From the NCBI GenBank assembly GCA_003562535.1, contig PWUP01000327.1, positions 1-19,892 of the forward strand: 19,892 bases of DNA, written 5' to 3'. The number at the start of each line of letters is the position of its first letter. Positions within the stretch are counted from its first letter, which is position 1. This document shows, piece by piece, positions 7,438 through 14,914 of this stretch. The translations under genes were made by a program, and so were the position numbers. Source of the DNA: Gammaproteobacteria bacterium. GTDB lineage: Bacteria > Pseudomonadota > Gammaproteobacteria > Competibacterales > Competibacteraceae. The notes below the pieces were generated by a model, which made no database searches, was not told where the DNA came from, and worked only from the letters and a program-made list of their open reading frames with translations.

Positions 7438-9237
7438 ATGGCACAGTCAAAAGAAATACAGTCGAGCATCCCTGATCCGGCCGAGGTTGCCAGTTTGCTT
7501 GCAGACATCACAGCGAGCAGCGAACGGTTGCTATCGCATACCATTAGCAAGACCGCTGAGGGCAAACCGACCGCAATGCGGGATGAGTTAGGGCTGGGGC
7601 AGGCATTTTCTAATGCCAAGCTGAGCCTGTTGTTTGACCCTATGCATCTGGCGGAGCAACAGATGCAATTTATCCGTGATAGCACCCAATTATGGCAAAG
7701 CACCTGGCTGAATATGCTAGGGTATAAAACCGATCCGGTCATCACCCCAGCCAAAACCGATGGGCGGTTCCGTGATGAACTGTGGCAAGAGCATCCCACT
7801 TATGTGTTCATCAAGCAAGCCTATCTGATTGCCGCTCGCAGCCTGTATAACACCATTACCGGCAGCAAGGGGCTGGATGATCACTCAGCCGGCAAGGTCG
7901 ATTTTTTCACCCGGCAAATTATCGATGCCTTAGCACCGACCAATTTCTGGATGACCAATCCCACGGCTCAGCGTGAGTTTATCGAAACCGGTGGCTTGAG
8001 TGTACTCAAAGGCTTGCGCAATTTGCTCCAAGACATGGAGCGCGGTAAGGGCAAGCTTAAAGTGCGGATGACGGACACAGAAGCGTTTGAACTCGGTAAA
8101 AACATTGCGGTTACCCCTGGAAAAGTCATCTATCAAAACGAGATGATGCAACTGATCCAATACACGCCGACTACCGAGACGGTTTATAAGCGTCCGTTAT
8201 TGATTGTCCCTCCGTGGATCAATAAATTTTATATCCTCGATTTGCGTCCCAAGAACTCGTTTATCCGCTGGGCGGTTGAGCAGGGTCACACCGTATTTGT
8301 GATTTCCTGGATCAATCCAGATTCCAGTTATGCGGATAAAAGTTTTGAGGATTATCTGACCGCCGGGGTCATGACGGCGGTGGATTGCATCGAAAAAGCT
8401 ACCGGCGAGAAAGCGGTTAATTCAGTGGGCTACTGCTTAGGCGGTACATTACTCGGTACCTCGCTGGCCTATATGGCCACTAAGCGCAACAGCCGAATCA
8501 AAAGCGCGACGTTCTTTACCACCTTGCTGGATTTCAGCATCCCCGGAGAGCTGGGTATTTTCATCGACGATTGGCAGCTTGAATCCTTAGAAAAGCGCAT
8601 GGAACAGGGCTATCTGGACGGTGCCGAGATGTCGGGTACCTTTAATATGCTGCGTGCCAATGATTTGATCTGGTCATTCGCCATCAACAACTACCTGTTA
8701 GGCAAAGAGCCGTTTCCTTTCGATCTGTTGTACTGGAACTCCGATTCAACGCGCATGCCTGCGGAAATGCACCGCTCCTATTTGCGCAATATGTACCAGC
8801 ATAATCGTTTGCGGGAACCGGGCGGCATCACCTTGAACGGCAGCAAGATTAATCTCTCACGGGTGCGGGTTCCAACCTATTTCCTCTCCACCCGCGAAGA
8901 CCATATCGCGCCGTGGAAGGGCACGTATCTCGGCACGCATTTATTCCAAGGTGATAACCAATTCGTACTGTCGGGTTCCGGGCATATTGCTGGGGTGATC
9001 AATCCACCGGATCCGAACAAACTCAAATACGGTTATTGGACCAATCCGCAGTTGCCGGAAAATCCCGATGAATGGCTGGAAGGTGCTGAGCGCCATGAGG
9101 GGTCATGGTGGCCGCACTGGCAACAGTGGGTGAGCAGTTTTGACGCCACCCAAGTGCCGGCGCGTCAGCCCGGTGACGGCGCTTTGGAGGTGATCGAAGA
9201 CGCGCCTGGCAGCTACGTTAAAGTGCGCATTGTTTGA
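7438..9237 (+). CDS. phaC: Class I poly(3-hydroxyalkanoate) polymerase
   Basis: A 599-residue PHA synthase that joins (R)-3-hydroxyacyl-CoA, mainly hydroxybutyryl-CoA, into storage polyester at the granule surface. The lipase-like box GYCLGG carries the nucleophile C333; D488 (in REDHIAPW) and H516 (in SGSGHIAGV) complete the triad. PPWINKFYILDLRPKNSF and VFVISWINPD are class-typical, as are the PhaC N-terminal block with NFWMTNPTA and the FPFDLLYWNSDSTRMP segment. Length and the absence of a phaE or phaR neighbour indicate class I. The ATG follows a weak GAGAAAAAG site. phaA, phaB and phasin genes are not in the window. A palindrome and promoter candidate lie upstream. The next gene, ubiT, starts 10 bases after the stop, so the two are likely co-transcribed. 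Confidence 0.95.
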   Translation: MAQSKEIQSSIPDPAEVASLLADITASSERLLSHTISKTAEGKPTAMRDELGLGQAFSNAKLSLLFDPMHLAEQQMQFIRDSTQLWQSTWLNMLGYKTDPVITPAKTDGRFRDELWQEHPTYVFIKQAYLIAARSLYNTITGSKGLDDHSAGKVDFFTRQIIDALAPTNFWMTNPTAQREFIETGGLSVLKGLRNLLQDMERGKGKLKVRMTDTEAFELGKNIAVTPGKVIYQNEMMQLIQYTPTTETVYKRPLLIVPPWINKFYILDLRPKNSFIRWAVEQGHTVFVISWINPDSSYADKSFEDYLTAGVMTAVDCIEKATGEKAVNSVGYCLGGTLLGTSLAYMATKRNSRIKSATFFTTLLDFSIPGELGIFIDDWQLESLEKRMEQGYLDGAEMSGTFNMLRANDLIWSFAINNYLLGKEPFPFDLLYWNSDSTRMPAEMHRSYLRNMYQHNRLREPGGITLNGSKINLSRVRVPTYFLSTREDHIAPWKGTYLGTHLFQGDNQFVLSGSGHIAGVINPPDPNKLKYGYWTNPQLPENPDEWLEGAERHEGSWWPHWQQWVSSFDATQVPARQPGDGALEVIEDAPGSYVKVRIV

Positions 9238-9247
9238 GGTCAACAGT

Positions 9248-9736
9248 ATGGCTTTGCCAAAATTACCGGTTCACTGGTTGCCGCCACCCGATGTGGTGGC
9301 CGCCCCACTGCGCTATATGCCTCAGCCACTGCAGCATGCGGTACTGGAGCGCAGTATCAATTGGGCGCTGGCCAATGTCTTGCACGATGAAGGCTTTCAG
9401 TGTTTGCAAGACCGCTACCTCGCTCTTGAAATCACCGATATGCAACTGCGTTGGGTGTTTACGCTCCGCTCTGGGCGTTTGGCCTTATGCGCTCATCCGC
9501 CGCGTATTGACGCCACCATCAGCGGTGATGCCGCTGAACTGATGCTGTTAGTCGGGCGCAAGGAAGATCCCGATACCCTGTTTTTTCAACGGCGTTTGAT
9601 GATGCAGGGCGATACTGAACTGGGCTTATTAGTACGCAATCTGCTGGATCGCCTCGATTGGGAGGACTTGCCCCGTGGTGTTCCCGTCGTGCTGGAACAC
9701 ATGGGCGAATTAGCCCAGCAGTTGCGGGCGGCCTAG
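9248..9736 (+). CDS. ubiT: SCP2-domain ubiquinone biosynthesis accessory factor UbiT
   Basis: A 162-residue SCP2-type lipid-binding protein. The PPPDVVAAPLRYMPQPLQHAVLE opening, the ATISGDAAELMLLVGRKEDPDTLFFQRRL block and GDTELGLLVRNLLDRLDW are characteristic of UbiT (formerly YhbT). With the UbiU/UbiV hydroxylase, UbiT supports oxygen-independent ubiquinone synthesis, probably by holding the hydrophobic intermediates. The ATG at 9248 is chosen over a TTG at 9230 because GAGG (9236-9239) sits at proper distance and the TTG lies within the phaC end. ubiU and ubiV are not in the window. Placement straight after phaC is notable; an alternative is a generic SCP2 protein recruited to lipid or polymer metabolism, which I consider less likely. 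Confidence 0.8.
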   Translation: MALPKLPVHWLPPPDVVAAPLRYMPQPLQHAVLERSINWALANVLHDEGFQCLQDRYLALEITDMQLRWVFTLRSGRLALCAHPPRIDATISGDAAELMLLVGRKEDPDTLFFQRRLMMQGDTELGLLVRNLLDRLDWEDLPRGVPVVLEHMGELAQQLRAA

Positions 9737-9927
9737 CGAGCTAGCTGAGCAGAATAAATAGGGCGTAAGCGTTCAGCCCCCCATTTTTTAATGGGGGGCT
9801 GAACGTAGGGTAACAATAACAATGAACTCACGCGCCAAGGCTTGCGTTTTTTTCGTGCTCGCATTCCCAGTGCTCGGAGCATAACCTCCAAAGCGCGTTG
9901 ACCAAACGCCTGAGCTTGGCGCTCCAT
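9733..9927 (-). other. Unrecognised basic reading frame, possible relic or small gene
   Basis: On the minus strand a frame is open from just after a TGA (9985-9987) to a TAG at 9733-9735. Usable starts are ATG at 9927 (64 codons) or TTG at 9939 (68 codons). The upstream part reads plausibly as protein, with LTHLYRKARGLVESMERQAQ, followed by AFGQRALEVMLRALGMRARKKRKPW. It is rich in Arg, Lys and Leu. The last third is translated from the perfect hairpin at 9770-9805 and is unlikely to be real coding. No family is recognised. It could be the end of a decayed gene or mobile element, or chance. It converges on ubiT, sharing the bases of the stop codons. Confidence 0.2.
9770..9805. terminator. Perfect 16-bp hairpin downstream of ubiT
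   Basis: CGTTCAGCCCCCCATT (9770-9785) and AATGGGGGGCTGAACG (9790-9805) pair without mismatch around a TTTT loop, 33 bases after the ubiT stop. Position and strength suit a transcription terminator, although no U-run follows on the plus strand (GTAGGG comes next). It may also be a palindromic repeat unit. The rest of the 338-base gap 9737-10074 holds the basic minus-strand frame and two weaker hairpins. Confidence 0.6.
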
Positions 9928-9990
9928 ACTCTCGACCAATCCTCGGGCTTTACGATAAAGATGAGTGAGCCAAGCAGTAATCGTTCAGTC

Positions 9991-10008
9991 CCCTCATGCC
10001 TATGGGGG
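9991..10008. repeat. Weak hairpin with sequence likeness to the 9770 hairpin
   Basis: CCCTCAT (9991-9997) pairs with ATGGGGG (10002-10008) around GCCT, with one G-T pair. The bases before it, CGTTCAG at 9982-9988 followed by TCCCC, repeat the left arm of the stronger hairpin (CGTTCAG followed by CCCCCC) in the same orientation, so the two may be related copies. Confidence 0.35.
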
Positions 10009-10017
10009 TAAACAGCT

Positions 10018-10041
10018 CAAACGCTATACTCAGTGCGTTTG
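10018..10041. promoter_or_regulatory. 7-bp inverted repeat upstream of cheW
   Basis: CAAACGC (10018-10024) and GCGTTTG (10035-10041) flank TATACTCAGT, 33 bases before the cheW start. TATACT at 10025-10030 inside the loop is a fair -10 match but no convincing -35 accompanies it. It could be an operator for the chemosensory operon; this is tentative. Confidence 0.25.
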
Positions 10042-10074
10042 GCTTTCCCTAAAATTTAACAAGAGCATTTCTAC

Positions 10075-10599
10075 ATGGGCAATACAAGCAACGATGACTC
10101 TGATGATTTTTGGGATGATGAAGATGAGGATACGCAAGCCGGTAAATATTTGATATTCAGACTCAATAATGAAGATTACGGTGTCTTTGTCGGTTTTGTG
10201 ACCCAAATTATCGGAATGCAGCCGATTACACAGGTGCCGGATATGCCACCCTTTATTAAGGGCGTCATTAACCTGCGTGGACGGGTTATTCCCATTGTGG
10301 ATGTCCGCGCTCGGTTTGGGCTGCCTGAAATCGCCTACGAAGAACGCACCTGCATTATCGTCGTGACTATAGAAGACGTACCGGTTGGCTTGGTCGTCGA
10401 TGCCGTTGAGGGTATGGTGAATATCCCGGACAGCGAGATCGAGCCGCCACCAAAAACCCGCCAAGAGGGCAGTAGCCGCTTTTTACAGGGCTTGGGCAAG
10501 GCTAATAATGATTCAGTGAAAATTTTAATCAATGTGGAACGACTATTATACGACGAAGAATTGGAGCAACTGGTCGAGTCAACGGCGGTGACGGAATAA
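10075..10599 (+). CDS. cheW: CheW-type chemosensory coupling protein
   Basis: A 174-residue CheW-like domain that links receptor tips to CheA. YLIFRLNNEDYGVFV, ITQVPDMPPFIKGVINLRGR, VIPIVDVRARFGL and CIIVVTIEDVPVGLVVDAVEGM follow the family order. An unusual acidic leader of about 22 residues precedes the domain, with DDSDDFWDDEDED at 7-19. The start ATG has only a weak AAGAG site upstream. It heads a plus-strand cluster and lies 55 bases before the receptor gene. The only other CheW-like fold in the window is the C-terminus of CheA. I see nothing broken. Confidence 0.93.
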   Translation: MGNTSNDDSDDFWDDEDEDTQAGKYLIFRLNNEDYGVFVGFVTQIIGMQPITQVPDMPPFIKGVINLRGRVIPIVDVRARFGLPEIAYEERTCIIVVTIEDVPVGLVVDAVEGMVNIPDSEIEPPPKTRQEGSSRFLQGLGKANNDSVKILINVERLLYDEELEQLVESTAVTE

Positions 10600-10654
10600 T
10601 TCCTTGTTTAAATAAAACTATTCGGTTTATGCCCCAATATAGGAGCAGGGTTGC

Positions 10655-12874
10655 ATGGCATTCAAACTCAAATTAGGCCACAAACTGTTGATGGCGTTCT
10701 TATGTGTAGGGATCATTCCGTTGGTGATTGTTGCGACCATTGCGCTGGTGCAATCCAGCCGCGCTCTGGAAAAGACCGTCTACGAGCAGCTCACAGTGAC
10801 GGCCGAGGTGGCCAAGAATCAGTTGGAGGCGGCCTTTGGTGACATCAACGATGATATCCGCATCGTGACGCAAACCCTGCGTTATCTACGCGATGAAGGT
10901 CTTGAGGATGTGGGTGCCGATGCCGACGTAAATCAACTGCCGGCAGAGCGCTACGGCTCCCTGTGGCGATATATGGCCACAGAGCTGCATTATGCAGATC
11001 TGTATCTGATACAACCCGATGGTGAGGTGATCTTCAGCTTGAGCCGCGAGGCGGATTACCAGACCAACCTGTTGACTGGGGCCTTTCGTGACACTCATCT
11101 AGGGCGTCTGGTGCGGCGCACCCTGGATAGCCGCAGCTATGAGATTTCTGACCTGATGACCTATCCACCAGCGGATAGTGCTCCCGTATTGTTTGCCGCC
11201 AACCCCTTAATAGTCGATGATCAAGTGGTTTTGCTCATCGTTTTGCAGATACCTGTGGATTGGTTTAACGAAATCACTCAGGTGGAATTTGGCGATACCG
11301 GTGAGGCTTTCCTCGTGGGGTCGGATCTGCGACGGCGTTCGGATTCCATCCGTGATCCGATTTCCGGCACGGTGCAGGCATCGTTTGCAGACCTGAATAA
11401 CGGCACTATGGACACTCAGCCGGTGCGAGCGGCGTTGGCTGGACGTAGCGGGATCGGCCTGTATGATGACACTATGGGCGAGGCACAGTTAACCGCCTAT
11501 ACCCCGGTGCGTTTTGGTCCGCATACTTGGGCGTTATTGGTCGAGATCGACAACGACGAGGCTATGGCCGTGGTACACAACTTATCTCGGTTTATCCTGT
11601 TAATCGTGCTCTTGAGCTTAGTGGTGATTGTGGTAGTGGCGCTGCTGATCACCCGTTCCATCATCAAACCGATCCAGCAAGCCATGCTGATGCTACAAGA
11701 CATGGGGCGTGGCCGTCTGGAGCGGCGTTTGAACATGGGGCGTGGCGACGAGATCGGTGATATGGCGCGGACTATGGATGGTTTTGCCGATAATCTGCAA
11801 CATCAGGTCGTCCAGTCCTTAGTGAGCCTGTCCAAAGGTGATCTGAGCTTTGAACCTAAGCCCTACGATGATCAAGACACCATTGGTACGGCCTTAGCCA
11901 AGACCAATGCCGATCTAAACCGCATTGTTGAAGAGATCATCACTGTCAGCGAGCAGATCGCCTCTGGCGCGAATCAGGTCTCCAGTTCCAGCCAGTCTCT
12001 GTCGCAAGGCGCCACCGAGTCAGCGGCTTCCCTAGAACAAATCAGCAGTTCGATTGCCGAGATTGCCTCGCAAACCAAGGTCAATGCCGAGAATTCGACT
12101 CAAGCCAATCAATTAACCACTCAGGCACGGCGTTCGGCGGAGGTCGGCAATCAGCAGATGGAGCAGATGCTGGCGGCGATGCAAGAAATTAAGCACGCTG
12201 GGCAAAGTATCTCCAAGATCATCAAAGTCATCGATGAAATTGCCTTTCAGACTAATCTGCTAGCACTCAATGCCGGGGTGGAGGCCGTGCGCGCCGGGCG
12301 GCATGGTAAGGGCTTTGCTGTGGTCGCTGAAGAGGTGCGTAATATGGCAGTGCGTAGTGCCAAGGCCGCCAAGGAGACGGCTGAGCTGATTGAGGGTTCG
12401 GTACTCAAGACCGAATCTGGGGCTGCTATTGCTGCAGACACCGCACAATCTCTCAAGGAAATCGTTACATCGGTGAGCCAAGCCAGTGAGCTGGTGGCGG
12501 AAATTGCCGAAGCGTCTAATGAGCAGGCACAGGGGGTCGCCCAGATCAATGAGGGTTTGCGGCAAATTGATCAGGTGACGCAAACCAACGCGGCCAATGC
12601 TGAGGAAGGCGCGGCTGCGGCAGAAGAGTTGTCCAGCCAATCCGAGCAACTGCGTGATCTTATGGCCACCTTTACGCTCAAGGGGCAGGAAAGCCAAACC
12701 CAATGGATCGCCTCGCAACAGGCTCAGGGGCGCGGATCTAAGCCGCGACGCTCAGGGCGGTCTGAGTATGAGGATGAAGGCTGGTGGGATGACAAAGCCG
12801 CTCGTCCATCGGGAAAATTACCGCCTTCTCGTAAAATGATTGCCTTGGATGATCGCGAGTTCAGCCGCTACTAA
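10655..12874 (+). CDS. Methyl-accepting chemotaxis receptor with periplasmic Cache domain
   Basis: A 739-residue receptor. A membrane segment at about residues 12-34 is followed by a periplasmic double-Cache-like region (35-308) with YADLYLIQPDGEVIFS, QIPVDWFNEI and GDTGEAFLVGSDLRRRSDS. The second membrane segment is at about 311-333, then HAMP (about 334-386), then a coiled-coil signalling domain whose tip reads DEIAFQTNLLALNAGVEAVR near 526-546. The tip has GVEAVRAGRHGKGF where AVEAARAGEHGKGF is common. The tail (about 690-739) has EDEGWWDD at 706-713 and ends REFSRY; no canonical CheR/CheB-binding pentapeptide such as NWETF is present. AGGAGCAGGG precedes the ATG. The ligand is unknown; double-Cache domains often bind small organic molecules. 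It sits between cheW and cheR and is the likely input for this CheA. Confidence 0.93.
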   Translation: MAFKLKLGHKLLMAFLCVGIIPLVIVATIALVQSSRALEKTVYEQLTVTAEVAKNQLEAAFGDINDDIRIVTQTLRYLRDEGLEDVGADADVNQLPAERYGSLWRYMATELHYADLYLIQPDGEVIFSLSREADYQTNLLTGAFRDTHLGRLVRRTLDSRSYEISDLMTYPPADSAPVLFAANPLIVDDQVVLLIVLQIPVDWFNEITQVEFGDTGEAFLVGSDLRRRSDSIRDPISGTVQASFADLNNGTMDTQPVRAALAGRSGIGLYDDTMGEAQLTAYTPVRFGPHTWALLVEIDNDEAMAVVHNLSRFILLIVLLSLVVIVVVALLITRSIIKPIQQAMLMLQDMGRGRLERRLNMGRGDEIGDMARTMDGFADNLQHQVVQSLVSLSKGDLSFEPKPYDDQDTIGTALAKTNADLNRIVEEIITVSEQIASGANQVSSSSQSLSQGATESAASLEQISSSIAEIASQTKVNAENSTQANQLTTQARRSAEVGNQQMEQMLAAMQEIKHAGQSISKIIKVIDEIAFQTNLLALNAGVEAVRAGRHGKGFAVVAEEVRNMAVRSAKAAKETAELIEGSVLKTESGAAIAADTAQSLKEIVTSVSQASELVAEIAEASNEQAQGVAQINEGLRQIDQVTQTNAANAEEGAAAAEELSSQSEQLRDLMATFTLKGQESQTQWIASQQAQGRGSKPRRSGRSEYEDEGWWDDKAARPSGKLPPSRKMIALDDREFSRY

Positions 12875-12905
12875 GCCCCCCATCAGCCGGTATGTTCAGT
12901 CTGAT

Positions 12906-12938
12906 GCCTGTGTACGTTTACCTTATGCGTACACAGGC
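12906..12938. other. 11-bp stem-loop between receptor gene and cheR
   Basis: GCCTGTGTACG (12906-12916) and CGTACACAGGC (12928-12938) pair perfectly around an 11-base loop. The stem lies in the 103-base gap after the receptor stop. There is no U-tract after it, so a simple intrinsic terminator is not indicated; an mRNA-processing, stability or attenuation element, or a protein-binding operator, are alternatives. Confidence 0.5.
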
Positions 12939-12977
12939 CAGAGTGGCGTTCTAGGCTGGAGTGGCCTGCTGCCCACT

Positions 12978-13802
12978 ATGGTGATCACTGACCCAGAGTT
13001 CCAGTGGCTGAGACACTGGGTACGCGAGCAGCTTGGCATCCATTTGTCCGAGCAGAAACGCGAGTTAGTGGTCGGACGCTTGCAGGCTTTATTACGCGAA
13101 CAGGGGTTCGCTTCATTCCATGCGTATTGTCACGCTTTGCAGCAGGATACCAGCGGTCACGCCCTCAATGAGCTGGTTAACCGCATCACCACCAACTACA
13201 CCTATTTTTACCGAGAACCCGCGCATTTTGAATTTCTATGGCGTGAGGTCTTCCCGCCGCTGACTCGAATATTGCGCCAGCAAAATAACCGAGATCTGCG
13301 CCTCTGGAGTGCGGGTTGTTCCACCGGCGAAGAAGCTTATCTGCTGGCCATGCTGCAAATGGATTATTTGGGGGCAGAGTATCCGCAGTGGCGTGCTGGG
13401 GTATTAGCCACTGATATTTCACAACCGGTGTTGGAGTGGGCAAAAGCGGGGATCTATTCTGCTGAACACTTAGAGCGACTGCCAGACGGGTTACGGCGTA
13501 AGTATTTTCAGCCCCAGCCAGACTGTCAGACGTTCCGGGTGCATCCCAGTGTGCGTGATCAAGTGGTGTTCCGGCGTTTGAATCTGATGAATCCACGTTT
13601 TCCCTTTCGCAAGCCTTTTCAGGTGATTTTTTGTCGCAATGTGATGATTTATTTTGATGAGGCGACTCGGCGCGGGTTACTCAGCCGCTTGCATCAGTGC
13701 CTAGAACCTGGGGGATATTTGTTTATTGGGCATGCGGAAAGCCTAGGACGCCAGCGGGACGATTTTGAGTACATCCTGCCGGCGGTTTACCGCCGACGGT
13801 AA
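12978..13802 (+). CDS. cheR: Chemoreceptor methyltransferase CheR
   Basis: A 274-residue S-adenosylmethionine-dependent methyltransferase that methylates receptor glutamates. The N-terminal helical domain has LVNRITTNYTYFYRE (about 66-80). The SAM-binding motif is LWSAGCSTGEEAYLLAM (109-125), followed by VLATDIS, a VVFRRLNLMN segment, FQVIFCRNVMIYFD and YLFIGHAESL. The ATG at 12978 is preferred over a TTG at 12840, because the longer form would overlap the receptor gene and run through the stem-loop with non-family residues. The ribosome site is weak (GGAG about 17 bases upstream), so translation may be modest or the true start may differ slightly. cheB follows after 13 bases. Confidence 0.92.
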   Translation: MVITDPEFQWLRHWVREQLGIHLSEQKRELVVGRLQALLREQGFASFHAYCHALQQDTSGHALNELVNRITTNYTYFYREPAHFEFLWREVFPPLTRILRQQNNRDLRLWSAGCSTGEEAYLLAMLQMDYLGAEYPQWRAGVLATDISQPVLEWAKAGIYSAEHLERLPDGLRRKYFQPQPDCQTFRVHPSVRDQVVFRRLNLMNPRFPFRKPFQVIFCRNVMIYFDEATRRGLLSRLHQCLEPGGYLFIGHAESLGRQRDDFEYILPAVYRRR

Positions 13803-13815
13803 GGATTAACCGACT

Positions 13816-14901
13816 ATGGTTATGGTAAGGCAAAAACGGCAAATTCGGGTCTTGATTGTGGATTCTTCGCCACGGGTGCGCAAGCTGCTGGCGGCGGGTC
13901 TGGCCGCAGATCCCGGCATTCAGGTAGTGGGTACGGCGCCGGATCCGTATATCGCGCGTGACCGCATTATCGAATGGGAGCCGGATGTCCTGACGCTGGA
14001 TGTCGATTTGCCGCGTATGAACGGTGTGGAGTTTTTGCGGCGCTTAATGCCGCAATATCCCCTGCCGGTGATTATGGTCAGTACCCAGACGCTCAAGGGC
14101 AAGCAGGTTACGCTGGAGGCTCTGGAAGCGGGGGCGGTGGATTTTATTGCTAAACCGTCCCAGAATCTCAGTCCGGGTCAGGATCTAGATCAAATGATCA
14201 TGGAATTGCGCACTAAAATTAAGATCGCCTCCACGGCCAATGTGACGCATTGGCAGCAACAGAACCCGTCCAAGGTAGGCAGGGGAACGGTCTCCATGCC
14301 GCCGTGTGCTCAAACCTTATCGGTCTCGCAGACGGTTGAGCGCATTATTGCTATTGGTGCCTCAACTGGGGGTACCGATGCCTTGGCACAGATCGCCCCG
14401 CTGTTCCCGGCTCATACCCCTGGCATTATAGTGGTGCAACACATGCCCGCCGGATTCACCCGTATTTTTGCCGAGCGCTTGAATGCGATTTCGGTCTTGG
14501 ACGTTAAAGAGGCGGAATCGGGGGATCGGGTCTTGCCAGGGCGGATGTTGATTGCGCCGGGAGAGCGTCATATGCGCTTGCGCCGTGGGCATCACGGTTT
14601 TGAGGTGGACTGTCGCCACGGCGCCAAGGTCTCCGGGCATTGCCCCTCGGTGGATGTGCTGATGCATTCTGTGGCTCAGCATGCGGGGCGTCATGCCATT
14701 GGTATCATGTTAACCGGTATGGGGCGCGATGGTGCTGAGGGTATGCGAGCGATGCGTGACGCTGGAGCGCGCAATCTCGCCCAAGATGAACGCAGTTCAG
14801 TGGTATTTGGCATGCCTAAGGAGGCTTATGCCAATGGCGGGGCGGAACGTCTAGTTCCGCTGGAGCATATTGTCGATACAGTCTGGGCCTGGCTGCATTA
14901 A
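13816..14901 (+). CDS. cheB: Chemoreceptor methylesterase/deamidase CheB
   Basis: A 361-residue, two-domain protein. The receiver domain (about 9-125) has phospho-acceptor D62 in LTLDVDLPRMNG, S89/T90 in VSTQT and K113 in FIAKPS. The acidic pair is D16-S17 (VDSSPR) where two aspartates are usual. After a linker (about 135-172) the methylesterase domain has S183 (GASTGGT), H209 (QHMPAGFT) and D305 (GMGRDGAEGM) as the catalytic triad. It removes methyl groups added by CheR and can deamidate receptor glutamines. The start follows AAGGATT; ATG at 13822 is an in-frame alternative. It is 13 bases after cheR and 13 before cheA, consistent with one operon. Confidence 0.92.
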   Translation: MVMVRQKRQIRVLIVDSSPRVRKLLAAGLAADPGIQVVGTAPDPYIARDRIIEWEPDVLTLDVDLPRMNGVEFLRRLMPQYPLPVIMVSTQTLKGKQVTLEALEAGAVDFIAKPSQNLSPGQDLDQMIMELRTKIKIASTANVTHWQQQNPSKVGRGTVSMPPCAQTLSVSQTVERIIAIGASTGGTDALAQIAPLFPAHTPGIIVVQHMPAGFTRIFAERLNAISVLDVKEAESGDRVLPGRMLIAPGERHMRLRRGHHGFEVDCRHGAKVSGHCPSVDVLMHSVAQHAGRHAIGIMLTGMGRDGAEGMRAMRDAGARNLAQDERSSVVFGMPKEAYANGGAERLVPLEHIVDTVWAWLH

Positions 14902-14914
14902 GGAATCATCTATT

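Noticed and set aside
9234..9542. 102-codon plus-strand frame overlapping ubiT
   Set aside because: It is a shifted reading of ubiT with Cys/Trp-rich composition; the UbiT frame matches its family throughout.
10651..10842. Alternate-frame 63-codon frame at the start of the receptor gene
   Set aside because: Overlaps the receptor's first membrane segment in another frame, with no ribosome site of its own.
12840..12977. TTG start giving a longer CheR that overlaps the receptor gene
   Set aside because: The added 46 residues have no CheR features and run through the stem-loop; family homology begins at about the ATG at 12978.
14870..14914. TTG start for CheA inside cheB
   Set aside because: The ATG at 14915 has AAGGAAT at good spacing and the protein begins with a normal Hpt domain.
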